A stretch of 64,000 bases of DNA from Pseudophaeobacter arcticus DSM 23566 (GTDB lineage Bacteria; Pseudomonadota; Alphaproteobacteria; Rhodobacterales; Rhodobacteraceae), in NCBI RefSeq assembly GCF_000473205.1, contig NZ_KI421507.1, forward strand, positions 469,934 to 533,933, read 5' to 3'. Every line of letters begins with the position of its first letter. Positions within the stretch are counted from its first letter, which is position 1. Below the pieces are notes generated by a model that searched no databases, had not been told where the DNA came from, and saw only the letters and a program-made list of their open reading frames with translations. Shown piece after piece: positions 35,046 to 43,998 of the stretch. The translations under genes and the position numbers were made by a program.

Positions 35046-37961
35046 ATGTGCGCCGACACTGCTGATACCCCTGAATACAAACAGACCCTGAACCTGCCAA
35101 AGACGGATTTCCCCATGCGCGCGGGCCTGCCCAAGCGCGAGCCCCACTGGCTGGAGCGCTGGGCCAAGATCGGCGTCTATGACCGGCTGCGCGAAAAGAC
35201 AGGGCGCACGCCTTTCACGCTGCATGACGGGCCGCCCTATGCCAACGGCCATCTGCACATCGGTCACGCCTTGAACAAGACCATCAAGGACATGATCGTG
35301 CGCTCGCACCAGATGATGGGCTTTGACGCGCGCTACGTGCCGGGCTGGGATTGCCATGGCCTGCCCATCGAGTGGAAGATCGAAGAACAGTACCGCAAGA
35401 AGGGCAAGAACAAAGACGCCGTTGACGTGGTCGAGTTCCGCCAGGAGTGCCGCGCCTTTGCCGACAAATGGGTGGATATCCAGCGCGAAGAGTTCAAGCG
35501 CCTTGGCATCACCGGCAACTGGGCTGATCCCTATCTGACGATGGATTTCCACGCCGAGGCGGTGATCGCGGCGGAATTCCAGAAGTTCCTGATGAACGGC
35601 ACGCTGTATCAGGGCTCGAAACCGGTGATGTGGTCGCCGGTGGAAAAAACCGCCCTGGCCGAGGCCGAGGTGGAATATCACGACAAGGAAAGCTTTACCG
35701 TCTGGGTGAAATTTGCCGTCACCGGCGGATCTGATGATCTGGCGGGCGCTCATGTGGTAATCTGGACCACCACCCCCTGGACCATGCCGTCCAACAAGGC
35801 TGTCGTTTACGGCGACAGCTTTGACTACGGCCTGTACGAGGTCACCGACGCGCCGGAAGAATGCTGGGCCGCCAAAGGCGACCGTTTTATCCTGGCCGAC
35901 AAACTGGCCGCTGACGTGATGAGCCGCGCCCGCCTGGAGGAGGGCCAGTATACCCGCGTGCGCGCCGTGCCTGCGGATGAGCTGGCAAACCTGCAACTGT
36001 CGCACCCGCTGGCTGGCGCAGAGGGCAGCAATGGCGAATGGGATGCGCCGCGTGATTTCCGCGCCGCACCTTTTGTCACCGACGAAGAAGGCACCGGCTT
36101 TGTGCACTGCGCGCCAAGCCACGGGATGGAAGAATTTGAGCTTTACCGCGATCTGGGTATGCTCGAGCAGGTCATCACCTATAACGTGATGGACGATGGC
36201 GGCTTCCGCGCTGATCTGCCGTTCTTTGGTGGCAAATATATCCTCAACCGCAAGGGCGGCGAGGGCGATGCAAACAAGGCGGTGATCGACAAGCTGGTCG
36301 AGGTCGGCGGCTTGCTGGCGCGTGGCAAGATCAAACACAGCTACCCGCATTCCTGGCGCTCCAAGGCGCCGATCATCTATCGCAACACGCCGCAGTGGTT
36401 TGCCAGCGTTGACCGCCCCGTTGGCGATGGTCAGGACGAGATGGGCACAACCATCCGCGAACGCGCCCTGCGCTCGATTGACGAGCTGGTGAAATGGACC
36501 CCGCAAAAGGGCCGCAACCGGCTCTATTCCATGATCGAAGCCCGCCCCGACTGGGTGCTGTCGCGTCAACGCGCCTGGGGCGTGCCGCTGACCTGCTTTG
36601 TGAAAAAGGGCCTGTTGCCAACGGATGAGGGCTTTTTGCTGCGCGATGATGCGGTGAATGCCCGGATCGTCGCAGCCTTTGAAACCGAAGGCGCCGATGC
36701 CTGGTATGCGCAGGGGGCCAAGGAGCGGTTCCTGGGATCGGAGTATAATGGGGAGGAGTGGGAACAGGTCTTTGACGTGCTCGACGTCTGGTTTGATTCC
36801 GGCTCAACCCATGCCTTTGTGCTGCGCGACCGCAAAGACGGCACCGAAGATGGCATTGCCGATGTCTATATGGAAGGCACCGACCAGCACCGGGGCTGGT
36901 TCCATTCCTCCCTGCTGCAGGCCTGCGGCACCAAGGGCCGTGCACCTTACAGAAACGTTGTCACCCATGGGTTTACCCTGGATGGCAAGGGCAACAAGAT
37001 GTCCAAATCCCTGGGCAATACCATCGTCCCCGAGGAGATCGTCAATCAATACGGCGCCGATATCCTGCGGCTCTGGGTGGCGCAGACCGATTATACCTCG
37101 GATCAGCGCATCGGCCCCGAGATCCTGAAAGGCACCGCCGACAGCTATCGCCGCTTGCGCAACACCATGCGCTATATGCTGGGCTCGCTGCATGACTTTA
37201 CCGATGATCAGCGCGTTGATGCTGGCGATATGCCCGAGCTGGAGCAATGGGTGCTGCATCGACTGGCCGAGCTGGATCACCAGGTCCGCAACGGCTATCA
37301 AGCCTTTGATTTCAACGGTGTCTGGCAGGCGATTTTTACCTTTGCCACCGTTGATCTTTCCGCCTTCTACTTTGATGTGCGCAAGGATGCGCTGTATTGT
37401 GATGGCGATACGCTGAATGCCCGCGCCGCCCGCACGGTGCTGGATATCCTGTTCCACCGGCTCACCACCTGGTTGGCGCCAATCCTGGTGTTCACCATGG
37501 AAGAGGTCTGGCTGGAGCGTTTCCCCGGCGAGGCCAGCTCGGTGCATCTGGTGGATATCCCCGACACCCCGGCGGATTGGCTGAACGAGCCGCTTTCGGC
37601 CAAATGGGCCAAGATCCGTCAGGCCCGCCGGGTGGTAACAGCGGCGCTGGAAGTGCAGCGCGTCGACAAGGTGATCGGCGCCTCGCTGGAGGCAAATCCG
37701 GTGGTACATGTGCGCGACCCAGAGGTGCTGGACCTGCTGAAATCGGTGAATTTTGCCGATATCTGCATCACCTCCGACATCTCGCTCACCAATGACCCGG
37801 CCCCGGCAGAGGCCTTCCGTATGCCCGAAGTTGACGGGATCTCGGTGGTTTTTGAAAAGGCTGAAGGCGATAAGTGCCAGCGGTGCTGGAAAATCCTGCC
37901 GGATGTTGGCACCCATTCCCACGCTGGTGTCTGCGGCCGCTGCGAGGCAGCCCTGAGCTGA
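35046..37961 (+). CDS. ileS: Isoleucyl-tRNA synthetase
   Basis: A 971-residue class Ia synthetase. The HIGH motif is in ANGHLHIGHALNK (near residue 70) and KMSKS in GNKMSKSLGN (near 650). The editing domain lies between them (WTTTPWTMPSN, GTGFVHCAPSHG). The C-terminal zinc finger is CQRCW and CGRCEAAL at the very end. The bacterial-type zinc-bearing form is complete. The ATG at 35046 follows AAAGGA; an in-frame upstream start at 34983 lies inside the leader structures and is unlikely. Expression is probably controlled by the leader peptide at 34906. Confidence 0.97.
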   Translation: MCADTADTPEYKQTLNLPKTDFPMRAGLPKREPHWLERWAKIGVYDRLREKTGRTPFTLHDGPPYANGHLHIGHALNKTIKDMIVRSHQMMGFDARYVPGWDCHGLPIEWKIEEQYRKKGKNKDAVDVVEFRQECRAFADKWVDIQREEFKRLGITGNWADPYLTMDFHAEAVIAAEFQKFLMNGTLYQGSKPVMWSPVEKTALAEAEVEYHDKESFTVWVKFAVTGGSDDLAGAHVVIWTTTPWTMPSNKAVVYGDSFDYGLYEVTDAPEECWAAKGDRFILADKLAADVMSRARLEEGQYTRVRAVPADELANLQLSHPLAGAEGSNGEWDAPRDFRAAPFVTDEEGTGFVHCAPSHGMEEFELYRDLGMLEQVITYNVMDDGGFRADLPFFGGKYILNRKGGEGDANKAVIDKLVEVGGLLARGKIKHSYPHSWRSKAPIIYRNTPQWFASVDRPVGDGQDEMGTTIRERALRSIDELVKWTPQKGRNRLYSMIEARPDWVLSRQRAWGVPLTCFVKKGLLPTDEGFLLRDDAVNARIVAAFETEGADAWYAQGAKERFLGSEYNGEEWEQVFDVLDVWFDSGSTHAFVLRDRKDGTEDGIADVYMEGTDQHRGWFHSSLLQACGTKGRAPYRNVVTHGFTLDGKGNKMSKSLGNTIVPEEIVNQYGADILRLWVAQTDYTSDQRIGPEILKGTADSYRRLRNTMRYMLGSLHDFTDDQRVDAGDMPELEQWVLHRLAELDHQVRNGYQAFDFNGVWQAIFTFATVDLSAFYFDVRKDALYCDGDTLNARAARTVLDILFHRLTTWLAPILVFTMEEVWLERFPGEASSVHLVDIPDTPADWLNEPLSAKWAKIRQARRVVTAALEVQRVDKVIGASLEANPVVHVRDPEVLDLLKSVNFADICITSDISLTNDPAPAEAFRMPEVDGISVVFEKAEGDKCQRCWKILPDVGTHSHAGVCGRCEAALS

Positions 37962-38061
37962 GGCTGGCTGAGCTGAGGCGGCCGGACCACCGGACCGCCT
38001 GGCAGCCCATAATCGGCCATCCCAAGCTGCGATGCGAATCGCAGTTTGGGCGGGGCCAGCA

Positions 38062-38096
38062 AAAAAAACCTGCCGCGCCATGCGCGGCAGGTTTTT
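38062..38096. terminator. Bidirectional intrinsic terminator after ileS
   Basis: A perfect 16-base inverted repeat with a CAT loop: six A, CCTGCCGCGC, CAT, GCGCGGCAGG, six T. It can terminate ileS and also transcription coming from the convergent gene at 38268-38666. Confidence 0.95.
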
Positions 38097-38127
38097 TGTC
38101 TCGAGGGGAGGGGCAGTCTCGAGAGGG

Positions 38128-38273
38128 GGGAGAGAGCCGTCTAAAACGGGAGAGAGCCGTCGGAAAACGGGAGGGTCTGTTGTGGAGGGGTCTGTGGCGC
38201 TTGGGTCTTTGCAGGGCAGATCCTTATTTGGCGGGTCTTTACAGGTTGGTCTTTGCAGGTCGGGTCTTTACAT
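38128..38273. repeat. Short tandem repeats between ileS and the convergent gene
   Basis: Two 20/21-base units start GGGAGAGAGCCGTC (38128-38147 and 38148-38168). Four degenerate units with the core GGTCTTTRCAG run from about 38203 to 38273. The array ends at the stop of the minus-strand gene. Beyond the terminator and these repeats the 306-base gap 37962-38267 holds nothing. Confidence 0.75.
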
Positions 38274-38666
38274 AGAAGAGCCATTCACCCCAGCCACAGC
38301 CTGGCTGCGGGCGGCGCGATAGCTGTCTTCAGCTATCAGGCTGCTGACAGATTTTGGCCCCGGGGCATGGCTCGAAGCCTGGGCTAGAAACTGCGCCATC
38401 AGGGAATCTGCGCTATAGCTGCCACGACCCAGGGCCTTGTCTCTTGCCGCTTTCAGCGCCGGGCCTGCAGACTGGGGGGCGCGAAGGTTAAAAATACTGG
38501 CTTCCCTGGCCGCCCTCAACGCTCTTTCACGTTGGATGGCACGATCCATTCCTTGGGTCTTTCCTTCATTGAGACTTGCGTCCATCTCAGGAACGCCGGC
38601 CTTGTAAGAGGCTTCCAGGTTGCTGATATTGAAGTTTGAACCAATTCCAGAGATCATCGTCTTCAC
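38268..38666 (-). CDS. Hypothetical protein, 132 residues
   Basis: A hydrophilic, alanine/serine/arginine-rich protein without signal peptide or membrane segment. The N terminus is ISGIGSNFNISNLEAS and the centre MDRAIQRERALRAAREA is probably helical. The start is either the GTG at 38666 or the ATG at 38657; neither has a strong ribosome site. The last residues lie in the tandem GGTCTTTRCAG repeat. I recognise no family. It is divergent from the ogt gene and convergent with ileS. Confidence 0.5.
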   Translation of the reverse strand: MKTMISGIGSNFNISNLEASYKAGVPEMDASLNEGKTQGMDRAIQRERALRAAREASIFNLRAPQSAGPALKAARDKALGRGSYSADSLMAQFLAQASSHAPGPKSVSSLIAEDSYRAARSQAVAGVNGSSM

Positions 38667-38848
38667 CCATTTGTTCTGTCTTTCTAATCTCGTTTTAACA
38701 GAATTTTATCAAAATCCACGTCCCCCTTGGGTTACGTCCTGCTGGATTTAGGATGGTGTCCTATACGAAAGGGGTAGATTGCCCTGTATTCCCGCCGCGG
38801 TTCTGCTTTAGTTCAGGAAACTGCCCTCATCCTCATGGAGCGCCTGCC

Positions 38849-39301
38849 ATGCCCTCAGCCCAGATTGATACATTTGTCGGAACGCTGAGCGTGACAGAAA
38901 CCGAGGGGGCGATCACCGGCCTGAGCTGGGGCGCGCAGGGACAGGACAGGACCGCGCTGCTGGATCGCGCCATTGACCAGCTCAGGGCCTATTTTGCCCT
39001 GGAATTGCAGAGTTTCGATCTGCCGCTGCATATTGCCGGATCGGCGTTCCAACAGGCGGTCTGTGCGGCAATGCTGGCAATTCCCCTGGGGGAGACCCGG
39101 ACCTACGGAGATATTTCCAAGGCGCTAAAAGTCCCGCCGCAGCCCGTTGGTAACGCCTGTGGCGCCAATCCAATCCCGGTGATCATTCCCTGTCACCGGG
39201 TCTTGGGCGCAACGGGCCTGGGTGGGTTTTCCGGCGGTACGGGGATCGAGACCAAAATTGCCCTGCTCAAACATGAAGGCGCTGCCAGCCTGCTGATCTG
39301 A
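38849..39301 (+). CDS. ogt: Methylated-DNA-[protein]-cysteine S-methyltransferase
   Basis: A 150-residue repair protein that removes alkyl groups from O6-alkylguanine onto its own cysteine. The active-site word IIPCHRVLG (cysteine near 115) is preceded by the helix-turn-helix FQQAVCAAMLAIPLGETRTYGDI (split here as FQQAVCAAML and GETRTYGDI) and GNACGANPIPV. The ATG at 38849 follows GGAG; an in-frame start at 38753 gives an unrelated 32-residue tail. Length fits Ogt without the Ada domain. Confidence 0.92.
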   Translation: MPSAQIDTFVGTLSVTETEGAITGLSWGAQGQDRTALLDRAIDQLRAYFALELQSFDLPLHIAGSAFQQAVCAAMLAIPLGETRTYGDISKALKVPPQPVGNACGANPIPVIIPCHRVLGATGLGGFSGGTGIETKIALLKHEGAASLLI

Positions 39302-39399
39302 GCCTCTGGCCCTGCCGCTGGTGGTGCCAAGGGGCTGGTTCCTAAGGGGGAGCCGTCGCAAACAGTGGCCTTGTGTTGGCTGGTCCCAACGCCGGTGGG

Positions 39400-40092
39400 T
39401 CAGCTGCGCTGTGGAAAGATCTGCTGCGCAATGCCGACAAACAGCAGATAGATCGAGGTGACAACCAGCCCCCAATGCGCCCAGCTTTGGGGATGGAAAT
39501 CAACCCAGGCGGCCCAGCCGGCAAAAAAGGTCCAGGCCAGGGCCACCGGCAGGGAGACCCGGCGCCAGCGTTCCGTGCGCACGGGGTGAATGAACTTCAA
39601 TGGCAGGAACATGGCAATGGACAGCAAAGTCACCAGCACCAGAATGGTCCAATGGCTGGGCTCAAGAGCAAAGATCACCAGCACCAGCATATTCCAGCAG
39701 CCTGGAAAGCCGGAGAAGGAATTGTCCTTGGTCTTCATCCTGGTGTCGGCAAAATACATCGCACTGGCAAAGGTGATGACGATAATGGCAAACCAGCCTG
39801 TCCAGCCTGACATCAGCCCTGATTGGAACAGGGCAAAGGCCGGGATAAAGACATAAGTCAGGTAGTCGATGATCAAATCCAGCAGCACGCCGTCAAACTG
39901 CGGTGCATAGCGGCCGACCTGATAATGCCGCGCCAATGGTCCATCAATGCCATCCACCGCAAAGGCCACAACCAGCCAAACGAACATCAAGCTCCATTTG
40001 GCATCCACTGCGGCGAGCATGGAAAGCATTGCAAAAACTGCACCGGTGGCGGTGAGCAGGTGAACGGCGAGGGCGCGAAACTGAGGTGTCAT
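39400..40092 (-). CDS. pcs: Phosphatidylcholine synthase
   Basis: Pcs condenses CDP-diacylglycerol with choline in one step, a pathway found in alphaproteobacteria and a few pathogens. The 230-residue membrane protein has about eight hydrophobic segments and the CDP-alcohol phosphotransferase motif as VDGIDGPLAR (46-55), followed by FDGVLLDLIIDY (66-77), the form specific to Pcs. The ATG at 40092 follows CGGGAT. It stands alone on the minus strand, convergent with ogt. Confidence 0.92.
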   Translation of the reverse strand: MTPQFRALAVHLLTATGAVFAMLSMLAAVDAKWSLMFVWLVVAFAVDGIDGPLARHYQVGRYAPQFDGVLLDLIIDYLTYVFIPAFALFQSGLMSGWTGWFAIIVITFASAMYFADTRMKTKDNSFSGFPGCWNMLVLVIFALEPSHWTILVLVTLLSIAMFLPLKFIHPVRTERWRRVSLPVALAWTFFAGWAAWVDFHPQSWAHWGLVVTSIYLLFVGIAQQIFPQRS

Positions 40093-40131
40093 AATCCCGT
40101 GATGGCGAATTTCACCGGCGCCTGCAAGACT

Positions 40132-40353
40132 TCAGTGCAACCAAGTCGGGTATTCCTGACGCTGAAGGCCGTTCCATTTTGTGTTGCTGCCCTCATTTGG
40201 CGATCCCAGCAGGACCATTTTTGCCCTTGGCGCGCCCGGCTGGGGCAGGTCGGATCTGCGAATGCGATGTGGCAGGTGCGGGATGTGGATCTGCGAAGGC
40301 GCTGGCGCCGGAGTCGCCGGGGCGGAATAAAGCGCGAGAGTCTGGGGAGTCAT
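40132..40353 (-). CDS. Possible small hypothetical protein
   Basis: A 73-codon frame beginning MTPQTLALYSAPATPAPAP, with AAAGGA about 9 bases upstream of the ATG. It is proline- and arginine-rich, with no membrane segment or recognised domain. It lies upstream of pcs on the same strand in the 472-base gap 40093-40564, whose remainder has no supported feature. It may be a real short gene or an artefact. Confidence 0.35.
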   Translation of the reverse strand: MTPQTLALYSAPATPAPAPSQIHIPHLPHRIRRSDLPQPGAPRAKMVLLGSPNEGSNTKWNGLQRQEYPTWLH

Positions 40354-40564
40354 CTGGGCATCCTTTCTGGAGCAATGGGAGGTCTCAGATAAGCGGTGAG
40401 GAGTTAACCACAGATGCAAGGGGCGGCAAAACTTGCCTCGAATTTTAGCAATTCCATCGTTTCAAATTTCACCAAGTCTCCTGCGGGCTTATACGTATTC
40501 CAAAAGTGGAATTTATGTGCTAAGATTTAAGGTGAAGAACGATCAGACAAGAGAGGAGCCTTGA

Positions 40565-41176
40565 ATGGGGCAACGGGCGCATCATTGGAACCGGCTCTAT
40601 GAGACCAGTGATACAGAACAGGTGAGCTGGTTTCAGAGTGATCCGGCCCCCTCTCTGCGCGCGATTGCGCTCTGTGGGTCCCGGTCTCTGTCCGTCATTG
40701 ATATCGGGGGCGGTGCCTCCCGTCTGGCCGGCGCACTGCTGGACCAGCGCCGCCATGATGTGACGGTTCTGGATATTTCTAAACGCGCCCTGGCATTGGC
40801 GCGCGTCAGACTGGGCGAGGAGGGGCGCAGAGTGGCCTGGATTGCCAAGGATATCACCCGGTGGCAGCCCCACCGGCAGTGGGACATCTGGCACGACCGG
40901 GCGGTGTTTCACTTTCTGACGGAGGATCAGGATCGTCAGGCCTATATGCAGGCCCTGCACCAAGCGGTGCCAAAGGGAGGTCATGTCATTCTCGCCAGCT
41001 TTGCGCCCGAGGGTCCCGAGACCTGCAGCGGATTGCCAGTGCGGCGCTATACGCCGGAGGGGCTGCAGGCGGAGCTGGGGGAGGGCTATGATCTGATGCA
41101 CAGCTGGGCTGAGACCCATGCTACCCCGGCGGGGAATATGCAGGCCTTTACCTGGTGTGTGTTCCAAAAACTTTGA
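40565..41176 (+). CDS. Class I SAM-dependent methyltransferase
   Basis: A 203-residue Rossmann-fold methyltransferase. Motif I is VIDIGGGASRLAGALL (about 44-59), the acidic residue after strand 2 is in VTVLDISKRAL, and WDIWHDRAVFHFLTE is the post-II segment typical of the UbiE/thiopurine-like group. GAGAGGAG precedes the ATG at 40565. The substrate is unknown. It is convergent with xerC over a tandem-repeat spacer. Confidence 0.85.
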   Translation: MGQRAHHWNRLYETSDTEQVSWFQSDPAPSLRAIALCGSRSLSVIDIGGGASRLAGALLDQRRHDVTVLDISKRALALARVRLGEEGRRVAWIAKDITRWQPHRQWDIWHDRAVFHFLTEDQDRQAYMQALHQAVPKGGHVILASFAPEGPETCSGLPVRRYTPEGLQAELGEGYDLMHSWAETHATPAGNMQAFTWCVFQKL

Positions 41177-41198
41177 CAGGTCGTTTTGACAGACCAGT

Positions 41199-41244
41199 TT
41201 GACGGGCCAGTTTGGCAGGTCTTGACGGGCCAGTTTGGCAGGTC
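41199..41244. repeat. 23-base perfect tandem duplication
   Basis: A 23-base unit (TTGACGGGCC-AGTTTGGCAGGTC) occurs twice, at 41199-41221 and 41222-41244, with no change. Decayed relatives lie on both sides (about 41172-41198 and 41245-41262). It fills the 117-base space between the convergent methyltransferase and xerC stops. Confidence 0.95.
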
Positions 41245-41293
41245 GTTTTGATGGGCCCATATGATAGGCCGGGATGTATCGCCAAGAGGCCGC

Positions 41294-42232
41294 TCAGGCC
41301 TTGGGGTGGCTGCGGTTGTAGATGGCCATCAGATGGGCTGTATCCACAGCGGTATAGGTCTGGGTTGTCGACAGCGAGGCATGGCCCAGCAGTTCCTGGA
41401 TGGCCCGCAGATCGCCGCCCGCCTCCAGCAGGTGGGTGGCAAAGCTGTGGCGCAAGGCATGGGGGGTGGCACTGGCAGGCAGCCCCAGCTGCGCCCGCGC
41501 CTGGGCCATGGCACCCTGGATCTGGCGTGGGTTCAACGCGCCACCACGCAGGCCGCGAAACAGCGGTCCGTCGGATTCTTTGGGGTAGGGCGACAGGTCG
41601 AGGTACCGCTGCACGGCTTCGCGCGCGGCCTCTATCACCGGCACCAGCCGTTCTTTGCCGCCCTTGCCCAGAATGCGCAGACTGGCGGGCAGGGGCGCGG
41701 CTTTGCCTGTCAGGGACAGGGCCTCGGAAATCCGCAGGCCACAGCCGTATAGCAGCGTCACCACGGCGACATCTCGCGCCGCGATCCAATCGGTGCCGGA
41801 TTGCAGCTCGACGGTCTCGATGACCGCGCGGGCGGCATCCTTGTCCAGCGGGCGGGGCAGCTTTTTTTGAAACTTTGGCGCCCGCGCTGCCAAAACAGCG
41901 GTGGGCTCAAACCCTTCACGCTCTGCCAGCCAGCGGTAAAAGCTTTTGACCGCAGAGAGCTTGCGCGCCAGCGAGCGGGCGCCAGCGCCGGAGTTGCGCT
42001 CCTGGGCCATCCAGGACCGCATGTCAGAGGTGGTGATCCGCGCCAGCGCGCCAAGCCCCTGCGGGGCGCCGTTATGACGGGTCATAAAGGCCAGAAAACT
42101 GCTGAGGTCGCCCTGATAGGCGCTGATGGTATTGGCTGCGGCCCCGTCCAGGGCGCGCAACCCCTGCAACCAGAGTTGCAGCGCATCGCGGCAGGCCGGA
42201 GAAATCAGCATCTGTGCCTCAGGGGGACTCAT
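41294..42232 (-). CDS. xerC: Tyrosine recombinase XerC
   Basis: XerC and XerD resolve chromosome dimers at dif. The 312-residue protein has the N-terminal SAM-like domain (NTISAYQGDLSSFLAFM) and the catalytic set: arginine in GCGLRISEAL, lysine in GKGGKER, HALRHSFATH, then LLGHASLSTTQTYT with the tyrosine nucleophile. I give the ATG at 42232; the ATG at 42211, with TGAGG upstream, is equally plausible. It follows the DUF484 gene, the usual arrangement in proteobacteria. Confidence 0.9.
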   Translation of the reverse strand: MSPPEAQMLISPACRDALQLWLQGLRALDGAAANTISAYQGDLSSFLAFMTRHNGAPQGLGALARITTSDMRSWMAQERNSGAGARSLARKLSAVKSFYRWLAEREGFEPTAVLAARAPKFQKKLPRPLDKDAARAVIETVELQSGTDWIAARDVAVVTLLYGCGLRISEALSLTGKAAPLPASLRILGKGGKERLVPVIEAAREAVQRYLDLSPYPKESDGPLFRGLRGGALNPRQIQGAMAQARAQLGLPASATPHALRHSFATHLLEAGGDLRAIQELLGHASLSTTQTYTAVDTAHLMAIYNRSHPKA

Positions 42233-42376
42233 TGTGCCGAGGCCAAGCCAGGCGCAGTTGCGCCGCCAGCGCCCGGCGTTGGGGCTGCCGTGTTGCGTTG
42301 GGGCAGCAGGCAGGCAGAGCGGGCACATCCGGGGGCGCAAGGGCGCCAGGATAGGCCAGGGCGGCTCATGTCGGCC

Positions 42377-43087
42377 TCATGCCAACCAGCGACACATGGC
42401 GCGTTCAAAGACACCGGCAAAAAAGGTCAGCAGATCGGTGCCGTGTTGCGGGGTGAATTGATGCGGATCTTCCGAGCCCAGCACCAAAAGACCGGGGAGG
42501 CGGCCGGCGCCAAGATCCAGCCGCAGGCAGGCCTCGGAGCGGATCCATTCGGCCTTGTCGCCGTAGATCTTGCTGGTGCCGCCCTGCAGTTGGCGCAGAG
42601 TGACCTGACGCAGAGGGCCGCCGCGGTCAGATCCGGCATAGCTGTCGATGAATCCGGGGCTGGCGACCTTGAGAACTTCGCCCATGCGCGCGGCTGCGGC
42701 GCCGCCGTCGTCTTGCAGGGTTTCCAGCACCAGAGAAACCGAATCCACCCGCATGATTTCGGCCAGGTCGCCGTTCAGGGCCTGCAAAAACCCCTCAAAA
42801 TCGGTGGGGGCCAGCAGCCGCAGGACGGCGCGGTGGATCTGATTCGTCCCGGCCAGGTTTTCATAGGCTGCCGCAATCACCGATCTGTGGGTGTCTTCCA
42901 GCCGGTCCAGCCGTGCCTCCATCCGTTCCATGGCGATGCCGCGCAGGTCGACGATATTGGAGCCCATGGCGCGTTCATTGGCTGAAACCAGGGCCTCCAT
43001 CAGGCCCTGATCTTCGAGTACCGCGTCTGGCTTTGCCAGAATCGCATCGCGCAGGGGGCTGTCTAGTTTGGCTGTTGTGCTGCTCAT
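42377..43087 (-). CDS. DUF484 family protein
   Basis: A 236-residue protein of the DUF484 family, GAF-like in its C-terminal half (about 75-230) with LDLGAGRLPGLLVLGSEDP and the family's RLPGLLxLGSxDPxxF pattern. A helical segment with MERMEARLDRLEDTHRSVI lies before it. It is commonly encoded just upstream of xerC, as here (144 bases), but its role is not established. Start at 43087 with AGGTT upstream. Confidence 0.88.
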   Translation of the reverse strand: MSSTTAKLDSPLRDAILAKPDAVLEDQGLMEALVSANERAMGSNIVDLRGIAMERMEARLDRLEDTHRSVIAAAYENLAGTNQIHRAVLRLLAPTDFEGFLQALNGDLAEIMRVDSVSLVLETLQDDGGAAAARMGEVLKVASPGFIDSYAGSDRGGPLRQVTLRQLQGGTSKIYGDKAEWIRSEACLRLDLGAGRLPGLLVLGSEDPHQFTPQHGTDLLTFFAGVFERAMCRWLA

Positions 43088-43242
43088 TCTTGAACCTCTG
43101 TGGGGCTTTGAGACCAGGTTATAACACGGGTTTTCGAACAGAGTGGCTAAAAATGTGTTACGGGCAGGAAAAGGCCGACAATAAAGGGGGCGCTCCCGCC
43201 CGGGGCTGCTGGATCAAAGATCCCTTGCCCCGGTTGGGCCGG

Positions 43243-43436
43243 GCGCCGGGCTGCGCCCGGCGCAAAAGAAGAATCAAAAGAAGAATCAAAAGAAGAAAAA
43301 GGGGCTGAGAAGCGGTTTAAGGGCAGGGCTGCCCTGAAACGCGCCGTATCAATTCTGCACTGGGATTTGCGGCCTCAAGGGCGAGCCACGCTGGCGCGTG
43401 GGCGCCAAAGTGGCGCCCCTTGACCCCGAAAATCCC
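43243..43436 (+). repeat. Interspersed structured repeat, copy R3
   Basis: Module B is GCGCCGGG/CCCGGCGC (43243-43263) followed by an A-rich run. Module C is GGCTGAGA (43303) with the stem AGGGCAG/CTGCCCT (43320-43335). Module D has an outer stem GGGATTT (43362)/AAATCCC (43430), CCTCAAGGG (43373) and CCCTTGACCC (43417), with an inner CCACGC/GCGTGG hairpin. GCTCCCGCC (module A) stands at about 43192. It lies upstream of the DUF484 gene. Confidence 0.75.
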
Positions 43437-43998
43437 AAAGACCCCGTAAATCCCAAACCCTCCACCGTGACACAGCCCTGTCCCGCCGTCAGGGGCTGTG
43501 GTGTCATTCAGCTGTCAATCCCGGCCGTGGCTGGGGTCAGCGGAGGACAAAAGCTGTCTGGGGCGGGATCTGGCGGTTTGAAGTGCAGGAGAAAATCCGG
43601 AAGCGGTTGTTGGTGGCTGCGCCAGATCTTGTCCGGATTTCCGGGCTCACCTGCGTGGGGGCCTGCGTGGGGGAACGTCACAGGTTTGGTGTGTCCAGCC
43701 GCCTCGGCGCGCCAGTAGGGGGGGGCGATGAGGTCAAGCTGCCGTGCCGGTGACCTGTCGTGGACTTGGAGCTGGCGCGGTTCGTCCGGCTGAACCTCAA
43801 GACTGAACAGGGCATCGTCGTGCTGCGGGGGCGTTCTGAGTGCAGGGATCCCACCCGGGCATATAGGCCGGGTGGGGAGTGTAGGCCGAGTGAGGAGTCT
43901 AGCCGGGGTGTTTGAAAGTGGCCCCAAGGCGTTGGTGCCACCCGGTCCAGACCTGTTTATGCCCGAGCCTGCTTATGCCCGAGCTTGGCCAGGTATGA
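43437..43998. other. 562-base region without a supported gene
   Basis: A hairpin with arms TGACAC...GTGTCA and AGCCC...GGGCT lies at about 43468-43506. A minus-strand frame (43508-43927) contains hydrophilic sequence such as DDALFSLEVQPDEPRQLQ but has no start signal and degenerates at both ends; it may be a gene remnant. Two 16-base units CCTGYTTATGCCCGAG (43952-43967, 43968-43983) form a tandem duplication beside the fsa stop. Confidence 0.4.
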
